Part shown: positions 1 to 6,270 of the stretch, one piece after another
Layout: every line of letters starts with the position of its first letter
How positions within the stretch are numbered: the stretch's first letter is position 1
DNA from: a virus
Length of the DNA stretch: 32,485 nt
Strand: one strand, 5' to 3'
Virus record (IMG/VR): IMGVR_UViG_3300023184_000353
Span: 1 to 32,485 of that record
The notes under the pieces: model-generated
Told to the model about the DNA's origin: nothing
What the model saw: only the letters and a program-made list of their open reading frames with translations
Databases searched by the model: none
Program-made: the position numbers and the translations under genes

Positions 1-2
1 TT

Positions 3-989
3 GAATCATATTTAAGTTACTTAGTTATTGGTACAAACAAAGGTGTTCGTGTTGCAACTACCGATACTAATGGTGTTGAGGGAAGTATTGGATACGGTCC
101 AATTATTATTCCTTCAACTCAAACAGATGATCTTTATCCTGATACTGGTTTAGATTTTTGTTTCCGTGATCGTTACGTATATGTTACTGGTTCTATTGAT
201 GGTTATGTTGGCACATACCGTATTGATCTTAGTAATCAAATTGAAACATTAATATTTCCTTATGCAAAAGATGCTTTCCTTACAACTACTACTGGCTATG
301 CAACTAGCGTAGACTTTTTGGGTAACAGTAATCAATTAGTATTTACTACTTCTGGTAGTAATGGTATTGCTATACAGTCTTTAACTACTCTTGCTGCTTC
401 TGGATATATTACAACAGGCAAGATTCGTTTTAGTACTCTTGAACCTAAAAACTTTAAACGTCTTATTGGTCGTGGTAATTTTACTGCAGGTAACTTTACT
501 CTTGCATCTGTTGCTACTAGTTCTTCTGGTGTTGAAACAGTTTATGATCACATTAGTTATAATTCTGGTGTTGCTGCTGTTGAGGTAACTACTTCTACTC
601 CAGCAGTAGCACAAGAATTTCTTGCATACAAGTTTACTTTAGAACGAGATAGCACTACGACTAGCACTGGTCCTACGTTTCGTGGCTATCAAGTAAAAGC
701 AACTATTGCTACACCAAGACAACGTGTTATTAAGTTTCCTGTATGGTGTTATGATATTGAGACTGATCGTTTTAATGTTGTTGTTGGATATCAAGGTCGT
801 TCTTATGCTCGTATTCAATTGTTAGAAGAGATTGAAAAGAGTGGTGATGTTCTTACGTTTCAAGATTTTACTACTGGTGAAACTTTACAAGTTGTTATTG
901 AGCAAGTTACTTTTACTCGCATGACTCCACCCGACCGTAGGTTTGATGGCTTTGGTGGAGTACTTGATATTACTGTGAGAACAGTATGA
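3..989 (+). CDS. Virion/tail-associated protein, 3' part only
   Basis: The reading frame is open from the first bases of the window to the TGA at 987-989, so the N-terminus lies outside; an internal ATG at 318 is not the real start. The visible 328 residues are rich in Ser, Thr, Gly and Val and look like repeated short beta strands (for example YLVIGTNKGVRVA near the start and RDRYVYVTGSIDGYVGTYRI after it), as in beta-propeller or beta-sandwich domains of phage baseplate or receptor-binding proteins. It sits directly before the lysis genes, the usual place for the last tail genes. The structural role is inferred from composition and position; I recognise no catalytic motif. Confidence 0.6.
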   Translation, partial: ESYLSYLVIGTNKGVRVATTDTNGVEGSIGYGPIIIPSTQTDDLYPDTGLDFCFRDRYVYVTGSIDGYVGTYRIDLSNQIETLIFPYAKDAFLTTTTGYATSVDFLGNSNQLVFTTSGSNGIAIQSLTTLAASGYITTGKIRFSTLEPKNFKRLIGRGNFTAGNFTLASVATSSSGVETVYDHISYNSGVAAVEVTTSTPAVAQEFLAYKFTLERDSTTTSTGPTFRGYQVKATIATPRQRVIKFPVWCYDIETDRFNVVVGYQGRSYARIQLLEEIEKSGDVLTFQDFTTGETLQVVIEQVTFTRMTPPDRRFDGFGGVLDITVRTV

Positions 990-1180
990 GTGCTGTTGAT
1001 TGGGCTGCTCTTTTTGTTTCTATCCTTACTATTCTTTCATGTGTTGCTATGAGTATTAAATGGTTGGTGAAACATTATTTGTCTGAACTTAAACCTAACG
1101 GTGGTGCTTCTATGATGGATAAAGTTAATCGTCTTGAGATCCGTGTTGATGAAATCTATAGATTGTTGGTGGAAAAATGA
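986..1180 (+). CDS. Small membrane protein, holin candidate
   Basis: 64 residues. One hydrophobic segment spans about residues 6-27 (WAALFVSILTILSCVAMSI), followed by a charged C-terminal stretch with heptad spacing (MDKVNRLEIRVDEIYRLL) that could form a coiled coil. The start overlaps the previous stop as ATGA, so it is translationally coupled to the tail gene, and it lies just upstream of the endolysin. An N-terminal membrane helix plus a short coiled coil is common in phage holin-like or spanin-like accessory proteins. Holin is inference; a membrane anchor for a tail or lysis component is also possible. Confidence 0.6.
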   Translation: MSAVDWAALFVSILTILSCVAMSIKWLVKHYLSELKPNGGASMMDKVNRLEIRVDEIYRLLVEK

Positions 1181-1293
1181 GTTTTGGTTTTGGTCCTAGT
1201 GAAGTGATCCCTTTGGGTGTAGATTTCCCTGAACTTGATATTAGTTGGTTGGACGATGATGAAGATGAATCAGAGGGTGGGTTATTAATATGA
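1177..1293 (+). CDS. Tiny acidic protein between the membrane protein and the endolysin
   Basis: 38 residues, with an acidic cluster near the C-terminus (WLDDDEDESEGG). Both ends overlap neighbours by 4 nt in ATGA form: the ATG at 1177 overlaps the upstream stop, and its TGA at 1291-1293 overlaps the endolysin ATG at 1290. That double coupling is the main evidence that it is translated. No domain recognised. It may simply carry ribosomes onto the endolysin gene. Confidence 0.6.
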   Translation: MSFGFGPSEVIPLGVDFPELDISWLDDDEDESEGGLLI

Positions 1294-1763
1294 GTCAAGC
1301 AGACAATGTATTAAAGTATGCACGTAAGCATGCAGATGAGAAATATAAAGAGGGACCAAACAATCAAACACTTTTTGGGAAATGGTTTGGTTTGGATAAT
1401 AATCCGTGGTGCATGATGTTTGTTATGTGGTGTATGTCTGCCGGTAAGGCTAAAGATTTAGTAACTCGTACTGCTAGTTGTGAGGCTATGGAAGCCTGGG
1501 CAGTAAAGAACAAGATGACTGTGCCGGTGGATAAGGTTGAGGCTGGGGATATTTTGCTTTTTGATTTCCACAAGGAAGGCAAGGCTGTGCATGTGGGGTT
1601 TGCCTTGGGTGGAGTAGATAAAAATACGCATTTGATTAACACTGTGGAAGGCAATACCTGCAAGGACGGGGCTGGTTCACAAGCCAATGGGGATGGCGTT
1701 TATTACAAGCATCGCAATCCCACAACCGTGAGGGTTGTTGTCCGACCAAAATGGAGTGAGTAA
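1290..1763 (+). CDS. CHAP-domain endolysin (peptidoglycan amidase/endopeptidase)
   Basis: 157 residues, most of which form a CHAP (NlpC/P60-like) cysteine hydrolase fold that cleaves peptide or amide bonds in peptidoglycan. The catalytic Cys is C41 in NPWCMMFVMW, the His is H101 in HVGFAL, and the polar third residue is probably E120 or N122 in VEGNT. GDILLFDF (about 86-93) is the usual strand before the His. There is no signal peptide and no obvious cell-wall-binding repeat, so release would need a holin; small membrane proteins flank it on both sides. Phages also use CHAP domains in tail tips, but the compact single domain and the lysis-cassette position favour endolysin. Confidence 0.85.
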   Translation: MSQADNVLKYARKHADEKYKEGPNNQTLFGKWFGLDNNPWCMMFVMWCMSAGKAKDLVTRTASCEAMEAWAVKNKMTVPVDKVEAGDILLFDFHKEGKAVHVGFALGGVDKNTHLINTVEGNTCKDGAGSQANGDGVYYKHRNPTTVRVVVRPKWSE

Positions 1764-1958
1764 ATGAATCCCAAGTTACAGGCTATGTTGATGTCCTATT
1801 TCCGTGCTGCTATGGCTACGGTAATTGCAATGTATTTGGCTGGTAATACTAACCCAAAGGCTCTGGCTGCCGCTGGTCTTGCGGCTGTGGCTGGTCCTCT
1901 GCTGAAGGCACTTGATCCTAAGGCTAAAGACTTTGGTCTTGGCGGTCCTAAGAAGTAG
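1764..1958 (+). CDS. Small hydrophobic protein, holin-like
   Basis: 64 residues with two hydrophobic stretches (AAMATVIAMYLAG, about 15-27, and ALAAAGLAAVAGPLLKAL, about 33-50) and a basic tail ending GGPKK. The ATG follows the endolysin stop with no gap. Two short membrane helices and a positively charged C-terminus match the general design of small class II holins. It is the last gene before a strong terminator, so 986-1958 forms the end of the rightward late transcript. Holin is inference from topology and context, without a family match. Confidence 0.6.
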   Translation: MNPKLQAMLMSYFRAAMATVIAMYLAGNTNPKALAAAGLAAVAGPLLKALDPKAKDFGLGGPKK

Positions 1959-1993
1959 CCTTTAAACGCCCCTGAAGGGGGCATACAGACAAG

Positions 1994-2039
1994 AACCCCC
2001 GTCTAGGTATCTCACCATACCTGGCGGGGGTTTCTTTTT
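1994..2039 (+). terminator. Intrinsic terminator closing the late/lysis operon
   Basis: An inverted repeat (AACCCCCG ... CGGGGGTT, with an inner AGGTA/TACCT pair) is followed by TTTCTTTTTG. A smaller GC hairpin (GCCCC/GGGGC, 1968-1982) precedes it. It stands between rightward lysis genes and convergent leftward genes. The T-run is on the + strand only, so efficient termination is expected mainly for rightward transcripts. Confidence 0.85.
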
Positions 2040-2052
2040 GTTTACGGGGCTG

Positions 2053-2250
2053 CTATGCCTTTTTGCTAGGAACCGTTTTACGGGTAGTAGTCTTCTTAAC
2101 GGCAGGCTTATAGAGATCTTCAGACATAATTTTACCTAAAGTTTTATTTAATTTACGGTCATACAATTTATCTTGAATGTAATGCTTAACTTCCTTAACT
2201 AACTCTAAACCAACCAGGGCAAGGAACACACCCTCAAAAATATCTTTCAT
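2053..2250 (-). CDS. Small protein with N-terminal hydrophobic helix and basic tail
   Basis: 65 residues. Residues 4-18 (IFEGVFLALVGLELV) are hydrophobic, and the C-terminus is rich in Lys and Thr (VKKTTTRKTVPSKKA). It overlaps the upstream WhiB-like gene by 4 nt and is the last gene of the leftward operon. A peripheral or membrane-anchored protein is plausible. I do not recognise the family. Confidence 0.6.
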   Translation of the reverse strand: MKDIFEGVFLALVGLELVKEVKHYIQDKLYDRKLNKTLGKIMSEDLYKPAVKKTTTRKTVPSKKA

Positions 2251-2513
2251 GCTCTACTCTCCTCAATCACTTGTCTAGGAATAATACCCAACCTTGTTCT
2301 TATCTTTTGCCTATCTTTATCTGTAGTACCAGACCAAAACCCACGAACACGCACACTCAAAGCATAATCTAAACACTCAACTTTAGCATCACACGACTTA
2401 CATATTCTTGTAAGAGTATCTTTATTCTCATAAGTTGTAGGGTTATCAGGTTGAGTAAACCACATCTCGGTATCAGTACCCGCACATGCAGCATCATTTT
2501 TAAACGCTTCCAT
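2247..2513 (-). CDS. WhiB-family iron-sulfur transcriptional regulator
   Basis: 88 residues with the full WhiB signature: four cysteines (C10, C38, C41, C47; C..//..CxxCxxxxxC) that would bind a [4Fe-4S] cluster, followed by the turn motif GFWSGTT (consensus G[VI]WGG) and a basic C-terminus (about 64-88) for DNA contact. WhiB proteins are confined to actinobacteria and their phages and act by binding the principal sigma factor region 4 and altering promoter choice; phage WhiB proteins such as that of mycobacteriophage TM4 can repress host whiB2. The gene starts right after the FmdB-like gene's stop and overlaps the next gene by 4 nt. This is the strongest host marker in the window. Confidence 0.9.
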   Translation of the reverse strand: MEAFKNDAACAGTDTEMWFTQPDNPTTYENKDTLTRICKSCDAKVECLDYALSVRVRGFWSGTTDKDRQKIRTRLGIIPRQVIEESRA

Positions 2514-2675
2514 CTAACCCCCCGTGCTGTAGAATCCACTACCCTTAAAATGTACTGGTGTAGAAGACCATACACGCACCATTAGTTCTCCACATAATCC
2601 ACATGCTTCAGGCATGTTGCTGTTAGTTTCTTCAAACTTGCCACAATAATTACATTTAAAATCATACGTTGGCAT
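2514..2675 (-). CDS. FmdB-type zinc ribbon protein
   Basis: 53 residues. It begins MPTYDFKCNYCGKFEE, has a second CxxC at CGLCG, and ends VHFKGSGFYSTGG. These are the hallmarks of the short FmdB/CxxC_CXXC_SSSS zinc-ribbon family: two CxxC knuckles and a conserved FKGSGFY tail. The TAG at 2514-2516 abuts the WhiB start at 2513, and the 5' end overlaps the gene upstream by 14 nt. Zinc binding is expected. Family members are often called putative regulators without firm function; here it may be an RNA- or protein-binding accessory co-expressed with the WhiB-like regulator. Confidence 0.8.
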   Translation of the reverse strand: MPTYDFKCNYCGKFEETNSNMPEACGLCGELMVRVWSSTPVHFKGSGFYSTGG

Positions 2676-2883
2676 TTAATTGTTCCTCAATAGCCTGAAT
2701 GGTGGGGCAGGGATAAATGTGAGCGCACCAACACATCAATTTTTCTTTAGTAGGTACCCAGTCTGGTATTGAATTTGGTTTATGTAACTCCACTATTGCG
2801 CTAAGAGCAAAATGAATATCTAGGTGGTCGCATAAAGAGTTACGCTTTTCCCATAAAAACATTAACAATTCATCGTGTGTCAT
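2662..2883 (-). CDS. Conserved actinophage-type small protein with CxC/C motif
   Basis: 73 residues. The C-terminal half contains WCAHIYPCPTIQAIEEQL, a motif I associate with small actinobacteriophage proteins of unknown function. The N-terminus (MTHDELLMFLWEKRNSLC) is probably helical. Overlaps the zinc-ribbon gene by 14 nt and the micro-gene upstream by 4 nt. The Cys residues (M/WCWC, YPC) might bind metal, but they do not form a classic ribbon. Function unknown. Confidence 0.65.
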   Translation of the reverse strand: MTHDELLMFLWEKRNSLCDHLDIHFALSAIVELHKPNSIPDWVPTKEKLMCWCAHIYPCPTIQAIEEQLNANV

Positions 2884-2963
2884 CTAAACAACTCAATAGT
2901 ACAGTAAACAAAATTTCCAATAGATATAATTAACATTACACTCCATACTATGTCATGAATCAT
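2880..2963 (-). CDS. 27-residue single-pass membrane micro-protein
   Basis: A 27-codon frame reading MIHDIVWSVMLIISIGNFVY and ending with a few polar residues, hydrophobic over about residues 5-20. It fits the operon exactly: its ATG overlaps the upstream stop as TAATG at 2963, and its TGA overlaps the downstream ATG at 2880-2883. This double coupling makes translation plausible despite the length. No family recognised. Confidence 0.5.
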   Translation of the reverse strand: MIHDIVWSVMLIISIGNFVYCTIELFR

Positions 2964-3181
2964 TAGTCACATCCATCTACATCTACTGGAGTAGGAGCAG
3001 TAGCCAAACTACCACACACTGCACACTCCATATCAAGGAAATACATGGTGATCTCACCATCTTCAAACTTACATTTAACATTCCACACTTCAGAACCACA
3101 CGGACACACCTCAACAGGCATACCCCGATAGTCCATTGCTGCACTGTAGTCAGGTTTAAGATTAATTATTGGTTCACTCAT
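2963..3181 (-). CDS. Small zinc-ribbon-like protein
   Basis: 72 residues from the preferred start MSEPIINLKP. An AAAGGA element lies about 8 nt upstream, and that start gives only an 8-nt overlap with the sigma-like gene; a longer version from 3226 is possible. Two Cys pairs, VCPCGSEVW and ECAVCGSLA, flank a beta-rich segment (KCKFEDGEITMYFLDM), a probable zinc ribbon. Function unknown; it may act with the adjacent sigma-like factor. Confidence 0.65.
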   Translation of the reverse strand: MSEPIINLKPDYSAAMDYRGMPVEVCPCGSEVWNVKCKFEDGEITMYFLDMECAVCGSLATAPTPVDVDGCD

Positions 3182-3809
3182 GCTCTTGTCCTTTAACATC
3201 TTTGTCATTAAACGGTCGCCAACCACCTAAGTGTTTAATTAAAGAACTAATAGCACGTTGCACTTTCATCCTAGCCCCATCAGGGGTAGTATTTAAAGTG
3301 TTTGCAATACTATTCCATTCACTTTGTTCATTAGTAAAACGTAAACGCAATACATTTTGTTTTGTTTCACTTAACTTATAAAAGGACGAAGCAATATCAG
3401 AACGCAAAGCCAACCAATTATTACCATCAGATACTTCTCCTTTGGTGTGCTTTGTGTTAAGATCTTTAATTTTCGTAGGTATTTCATAAGACTCCGTAAT
3501 GATAGAAGGAAGAAATGCTTCAACTACAGATGTATCATAGTAATATAAATCGGATATATCGTACCCAATAATGCGTGCTTTCTCACGCTCACAAAACTTA
3601 AGAGCAGCATTACGCAATGATTTAGCAATTAACTTATCACAATCTTTTTGTTCTAAAGCAGACCACTCTTTATATTTTTCTGGATGCCCAACAAACCATA
3701 CCCACAACTCTTGAGCAATATCATTTGATTCCACCATAGAATACTTTTTAGAATATTCAGCACTCAACTGTGTAACCATAGATATATAATCTTCTATATA
3801 ATTATTCAC
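3174..3809 (-). CDS. Sigma-70-like RNA polymerase factor
   Basis: 211 residues. The N-terminal part (about 12-45, with VESNDIAQELWVWFVGHPEKY) resembles sigma region 2, where DIAQE is typical of the helix that contacts core polymerase. The C-terminal part (about 146-195, LSETKQNVLRLRF ... IANTLNTTPDGARMKVQRAI) is a clear region 4 helix-turn-helix for -35 recognition. The middle is divergent, so this is an ECF-like two-domain factor. A phage sigma factor could redirect host polymerase to phage promoters, perhaps those in the 13.3-13.5 kb region. It overlaps the metallophosphoesterase by 4 nt. DNA binding without polymerase binding is the main alternative. Confidence 0.75.
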   Translation of the reverse strand: MNNYIEDYISMVTQLSAEYSKKYSMVESNDIAQELWVWFVGHPEKYKEWSALEQKDCDKLIAKSLRNAALKFCEREKARIIGYDISDLYYYDTSVVEAFLPSIITESYEIPTKIKDLNTKHTKGEVSDGNNWLALRSDIASSFYKLSETKQNVLRLRFTNEQSEWNSIANTLNTTPDGARMKVQRAISSLIKHLGGWRPFNDKDVKGQEHE

Positions 3810-4546
3810 GGTAATGTAATCTCACCATTAATAATAGGAACAGCATAAGGAATAACTTTTCTTTTATCTTGAATAAGAATACCAAGACCTTGCTGCCAGT
3901 TAGCAACACCCGCTGTAAGATATTCTGCCTTGCGAATGTCCATCAAGTGACCAACCTCAAGACCATACAAAGTATTTAACTTTCCATACATACCTGTAGT
4001 CTCATGCTGCAAACCCAACCTGTGTGTGTGACCACACACTACTGACTTGCCTAACTTACGGGCAAGACTCATGGCTGTTGAACCAGGCACACGATTAAGA
4101 TTGGATTCATCACCGTGAGCCATCACCCAACCAGGAATTAACTCAGTCATCTTATGCAAGTAAGTAATACCAAGACTATTGTAGCCCAGTAACTCTTCAA
4201 TTTGCAATGACTTTAAACTAGAAAATGCTGGCGCATACTTGCGCATGTAAGTATCAATACGATCAGTATGATTAGACCGTTGAATAATAAACTTCTTATT
4301 TTTACCAAGAGCAGTCTTAAGATTAGACATAATTTCTTGAGTAAGATCAATACTTTTTTGCAACGTATGAGCATACTCACCTGCCATGCCTTTGTTCCAA
4401 CGACTAGGCTCGGGTGCATCTAACTCATCACCCACACACCACAACTCATCAGGTTGGTAGGCTGCAATAAAACTAGCGGTAGCCTTCAGTGCTTTGGGAT
4501 CGTGATATGGGATCTGAAGATCTGACAACACTACTATGCGCTTCAT
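3806..4546 (-). CDS. Calcineurin-like metallophosphoesterase
   Basis: 246 residues. The metal-binding motifs appear in order: SDLQIPYHD (D9, with H15), VGDELD (D40), QRSNHTDR (N92/H93, standing for GNHD), AHGDE (H144) and CGHTHR (H173/H175). This is a two-metal phosphoesterase for a phosphomonoester, phosphodiester or nucleotide substrate that the sequence does not reveal. Third-motif GNHD to SNHT changes are common in phage members. A GGATAAGA element precedes the ATG. The gene overlaps the upstream DUF1599-like gene by 74 nt, an unusually long overlap here. It sits among replication genes, so nucleic-acid or nucleotide processing is likely. Confidence 0.85.
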   Translation of the reverse strand: MKRIVVLSDLQIPYHDPKALKATASFIAAYQPDELWCVGDELDAPEPSRWNKGMAGEYAHTLQKSIDLTQEIMSNLKTALGKNKKFIIQRSNHTDRIDTYMRKYAPAFSSLKSLQIEELLGYNSLGITYLHKMTELIPGWVMAHGDESNLNRVPGSTAMSLARKLGKSVVCGHTHRLGLQHETTGMYGKLNTLYGLEVGHLMDIRKAEYLTAGVANWQQGLGILIQDKRKVIPYAVPIINGEITLP

Positions 4547-4832
4547 TCTTATCCACGCCTTCCCACTGTCCTCTTTGGACTAGTATGGCAATGATGGCAT
4601 AGTTTGCTATATCTATAAACGAATCCTCTAAAGATTCATAATTCGGCGTGTCGTTTTGATTTTCATATAAGTTATTAATTCGTGCTAGTTTGTCATACAT
4701 TCGTACTCTTAGTCCATTTAGTGGACCACCAGGAGCAAGTGCAATATTGTAAGGACCATAGTCTTTATGCTTCTTGACCAGCACTGATACAAGTTCTTCT
4801 AAGATTACACGGGCATCAGGCTCAAGACTCAT
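4473..4832 (-). CDS. DUF1599/Nmad1-like, MazG-type all-helical protein
   Basis: 119 residues. KKHKDYGPYNIAL near residue 20 and the helix ESLEDSFIDIANYAIIAILVQRGQW around 66-90 match the DUF1599 (nucleotide-modification-associated domain 1) pattern, which resembles helical MazG/dUTPase-type pyrophosphohydrolases. ED..D in the later helix would be metal ligands. The last 25 or so residues (rich in Ser and Arg) lie in the overlap with the metallophosphoesterase and look unstructured, probably constrained by the other frame. A nucleotide-pool or modified-base role is plausible; the substrate is unknown. Confidence 0.7.
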   Translation of the reverse strand: MSLEPDARVILEELVSVLVKKHKDYGPYNIALAPGGPLNGLRVRMYDKLARINNLYENQNDTPNYESLEDSFIDIANYAIIAILVQRGQWEGVDKNEAHSSVVRSSDPISRSQSTEGYR

Positions 4833-5127
4833 CTAACATTTCCTTTGCCCTCTTATCAAAGTCTTTCATGGATGCCTCAACTGCCAGTTCCTCCCACAAT
4901 TTCTCTGCTTTACCAGAAGGAGTGGCTATAAATATAGCAGCCAAAGCAAGAATCATCTTTCTTGTGTCATTAATATCTATCTTAGTTGACTCATAGATAT
5001 CTTGTAATGCTTCTAAAATATTAATTTGTTTTCTATTTGATATGGGTATAGCAATTGCATAATCCATACTTTCAACATGTTCCCACAAACTTTCATCCAG
5101 AGGTAATACATTCTCTGATTCGCTCAT
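4822..5127 (-). CDS. Hypothetical helical protein
   Basis: 101 residues from ATG 5127 (MSESENVLPLDE); a GTG four codons upstream at 5139 is an alternative, and neither has a decisive ribosome site. The predicted content is mainly helical and acidic, with a hydrophobic stretch RKMILALAAIFIATP in the middle that may be a buried helix rather than a membrane segment. Overlaps the DUF1599-like gene by 11 nt and the TOPRIM gene by about 35 nt. No family recognised. Confidence 0.6.
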   Translation of the reverse strand: MSESENVLPLDESLWEHVESMDYAIAIPISNRKQINILEALQDIYESTKIDINDTRKMILALAAIFIATPSGKAEKLWEELAVEASMKDFDKRAKEMLDES

Positions 5128-5743
5128 TGATCCACTCACTCCCCAACCTAGTCACTACACTATTAACATCTTCACCCTCCGGCATACTAATGATATTAAC
5201 ATTAGGTAATTCCCTACTGATTTTCTTGCCGAACTCTTGCCCTGCTGTATCACCATCAGCCAACACCATAACAATATCAAAATCATCTAATATTTTAGTG
5301 TAGTGAGACTTCCAATTGTTAGCACCAGGAATACCTACTGTTGGATGCTCAGTTTTAACTGACATTATAATACAATCAAACTCACCCTCGGTAACACACA
5401 CATACTTATGTGCTACAAATAAAGCAGGCGTATTAAACATAGTAGTCTTAGCACCAACCAACCCCATATACTTAGGGTCTTCACCGTGATAACCTCGGAA
5501 TCTGATATCTACTACACCTGACGGTGTGATGTACGGTATTGCTAACCTACCTTTATACTGCTCATGACCTGGCAGTGGATCTACGACCACTCCCAGATGA
5601 AACTGTTGTGCTTCTTCTACCGACAGACTGCGACCTTCTAGATACTCTTCCGCTATTTGTATGTGGCTCGCGTACTGTTGCGTAGCCTTCAGCAAGAACT
5701 GTCTGTGCGAACTCGATAGCCTCACTGAACGACATCCTTTCAT
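5093..5743 (-). CDS. DNA primase, TOPRIM (catalytic) part
   Basis: 216 residues if read from ATG 5743. From about residue 18 the sequence is primase-like: QQYASHIQIAEEYLEGRSLS and QFHLGVVVDP match the segment just before the DnaG catalytic core, and the TOPRIM motifs follow (CVTEGEFDCI with E119; LADGDTAG with D163 and D165). The first 15 or so residues (MKGCRSVRLSSSHRQF) are the out-of-frame shadow of the zinc-domain gene and do not look like protein. The zinc-finger half is in the neighbouring frame (5562-5939), so the two parts probably make one primase through a +1-type frame change near 5690-5705, or are two separate polypeptides. TOPRIM primases synthesise RNA primers for replication. 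Confidence 0.8.
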   Translation of the reverse strand: MKGCRSVRLSSSHRQFLLKATQQYASHIQIAEEYLEGRSLSVEEAQQFHLGVVVDPLPGHEQYKGRLAIPYITPSGVVDIRFRGYHGEDPKYMGLVGAKTTMFNTPALFVAHKYVCVTEGEFDCIIMSVKTEHPTVGIPGANNWKSHYTKILDDFDIVMVLADGDTAGQEFGKKISRELPNVNIISMPEGEDVNSVVTRLGSEWINERIRECITSG

Positions 5744-5939
5744 GCAATTGGATTAAAGTATAAGTATCACCAGCAACACCACAACCATGACATTTAAAAA
5801 CATTCTTATCATAATTAACTGCTGCCGAAGCATGCGTATCTTCATGAAAAGGACAACGCATCTTACGCCACCCTCCACCTATGGCGGGGGTGGCGGCTTG
5901 AATATAATTTAAATAAAATTCAACGCTTGGTTTCTCCAT
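5562..5939 (-). CDS. DNA primase, CHC2 zinc-finger N-terminal part
   Basis: Starts at ATG 5939, with AAGGAGAG six bases upstream; a TTG directly before it is unlikely. The CHC2 zinc motif is complete: MRCPFHEDTHASAAV and FKCHGCGVAGD (C29, H32, C50, C53). It continues with HERMSFSEAIEFAQTVLAE, the normal helix after the finger. Beyond about residue 80 the frame degenerates into Ser/Arg/Thr-rich sequence (SRRSQSVGRRSTTVSS), which is the shadow of the TOPRIM frame. The real protein therefore probably leaves this frame around 5690-5705. The zinc finger recognises the priming site on single-stranded DNA. It overlaps the resolvase gene by 20 nt. Confidence 0.8.
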   Translation of the reverse strand: MEKPSVEFYLNYIQAATPAIGGGWRKMRCPFHEDTHASAAVNYDKNVFKCHGCGVAGDTYTLIQLHERMSFSEAIEFAQTVLAEGYATVREPHTNSGRVSRRSQSVGRRSTTVSSGSGRRSTARS

Positions 5940-6270
5940 CAAGTACTCTCCTTAATAAATCAACCCACACATGTCCAGGCATGGTGCAGTACCAATCGGC
6001 AGGATTCCCCCGTCCTTTCCGCTTGTGCCACACCACGCCCGTCCACGCTTTATCGTTAGCCATTTCGGTTAACAACTCTTCTGTCCATCCAGCCAAATCC
6101 ATACGTGCATGATTCTTAATTTCAATAGTCACACCAGGCATACCTGATATGTCACCCTTATCTAACGTAGCACCAGCCAACCTACGATCAACATAAGGAA
6201 ACCAATCTTTAAGATACTTGACCACATCGCGTTCCGCATTACTACCCTTTGCTTTGGCTGCACTACTCAT
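5920..6270 (-). CDS. PD-(D/E)XK nuclease, Holliday junction resolvase-like
   Basis: 116 residues. The motif order fits small PD-(D/E)XK resolvases (VRR-NUC/Hjc type): E13 in SNAERDV, D40 in DKGDISG and the E-x-K pair E50/K52 in VTIEIKN, followed by a helix with LAGWTEELLTEM. Such enzymes cut branched DNA left by replication or recombination before packaging. It lies between the primase and helicase genes with a 1-nt overlap to the helicase. Substrate specificity cannot be read from sequence; a general structure-specific nuclease is the alternative. Confidence 0.75.
   Translation of the reverse strand: MSSAAKAKGSNAERDVVKYLKDWFPYVDRRLAGATLDKGDISGMPGVTIEIKNHARMDLAGWTEELLTEMANDKAWTGVVWHKRKGRGNPADWYCTMPGHVWVDLLRRVLDGETKR

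Noticed and set aside
5562-5690. C-terminal Ser/Arg-rich tail of the zinc-finger primase part as a real domain
   Set aside because: The same bases encode well-conserved primase sequence in the other frame, so this tail is a shadow.
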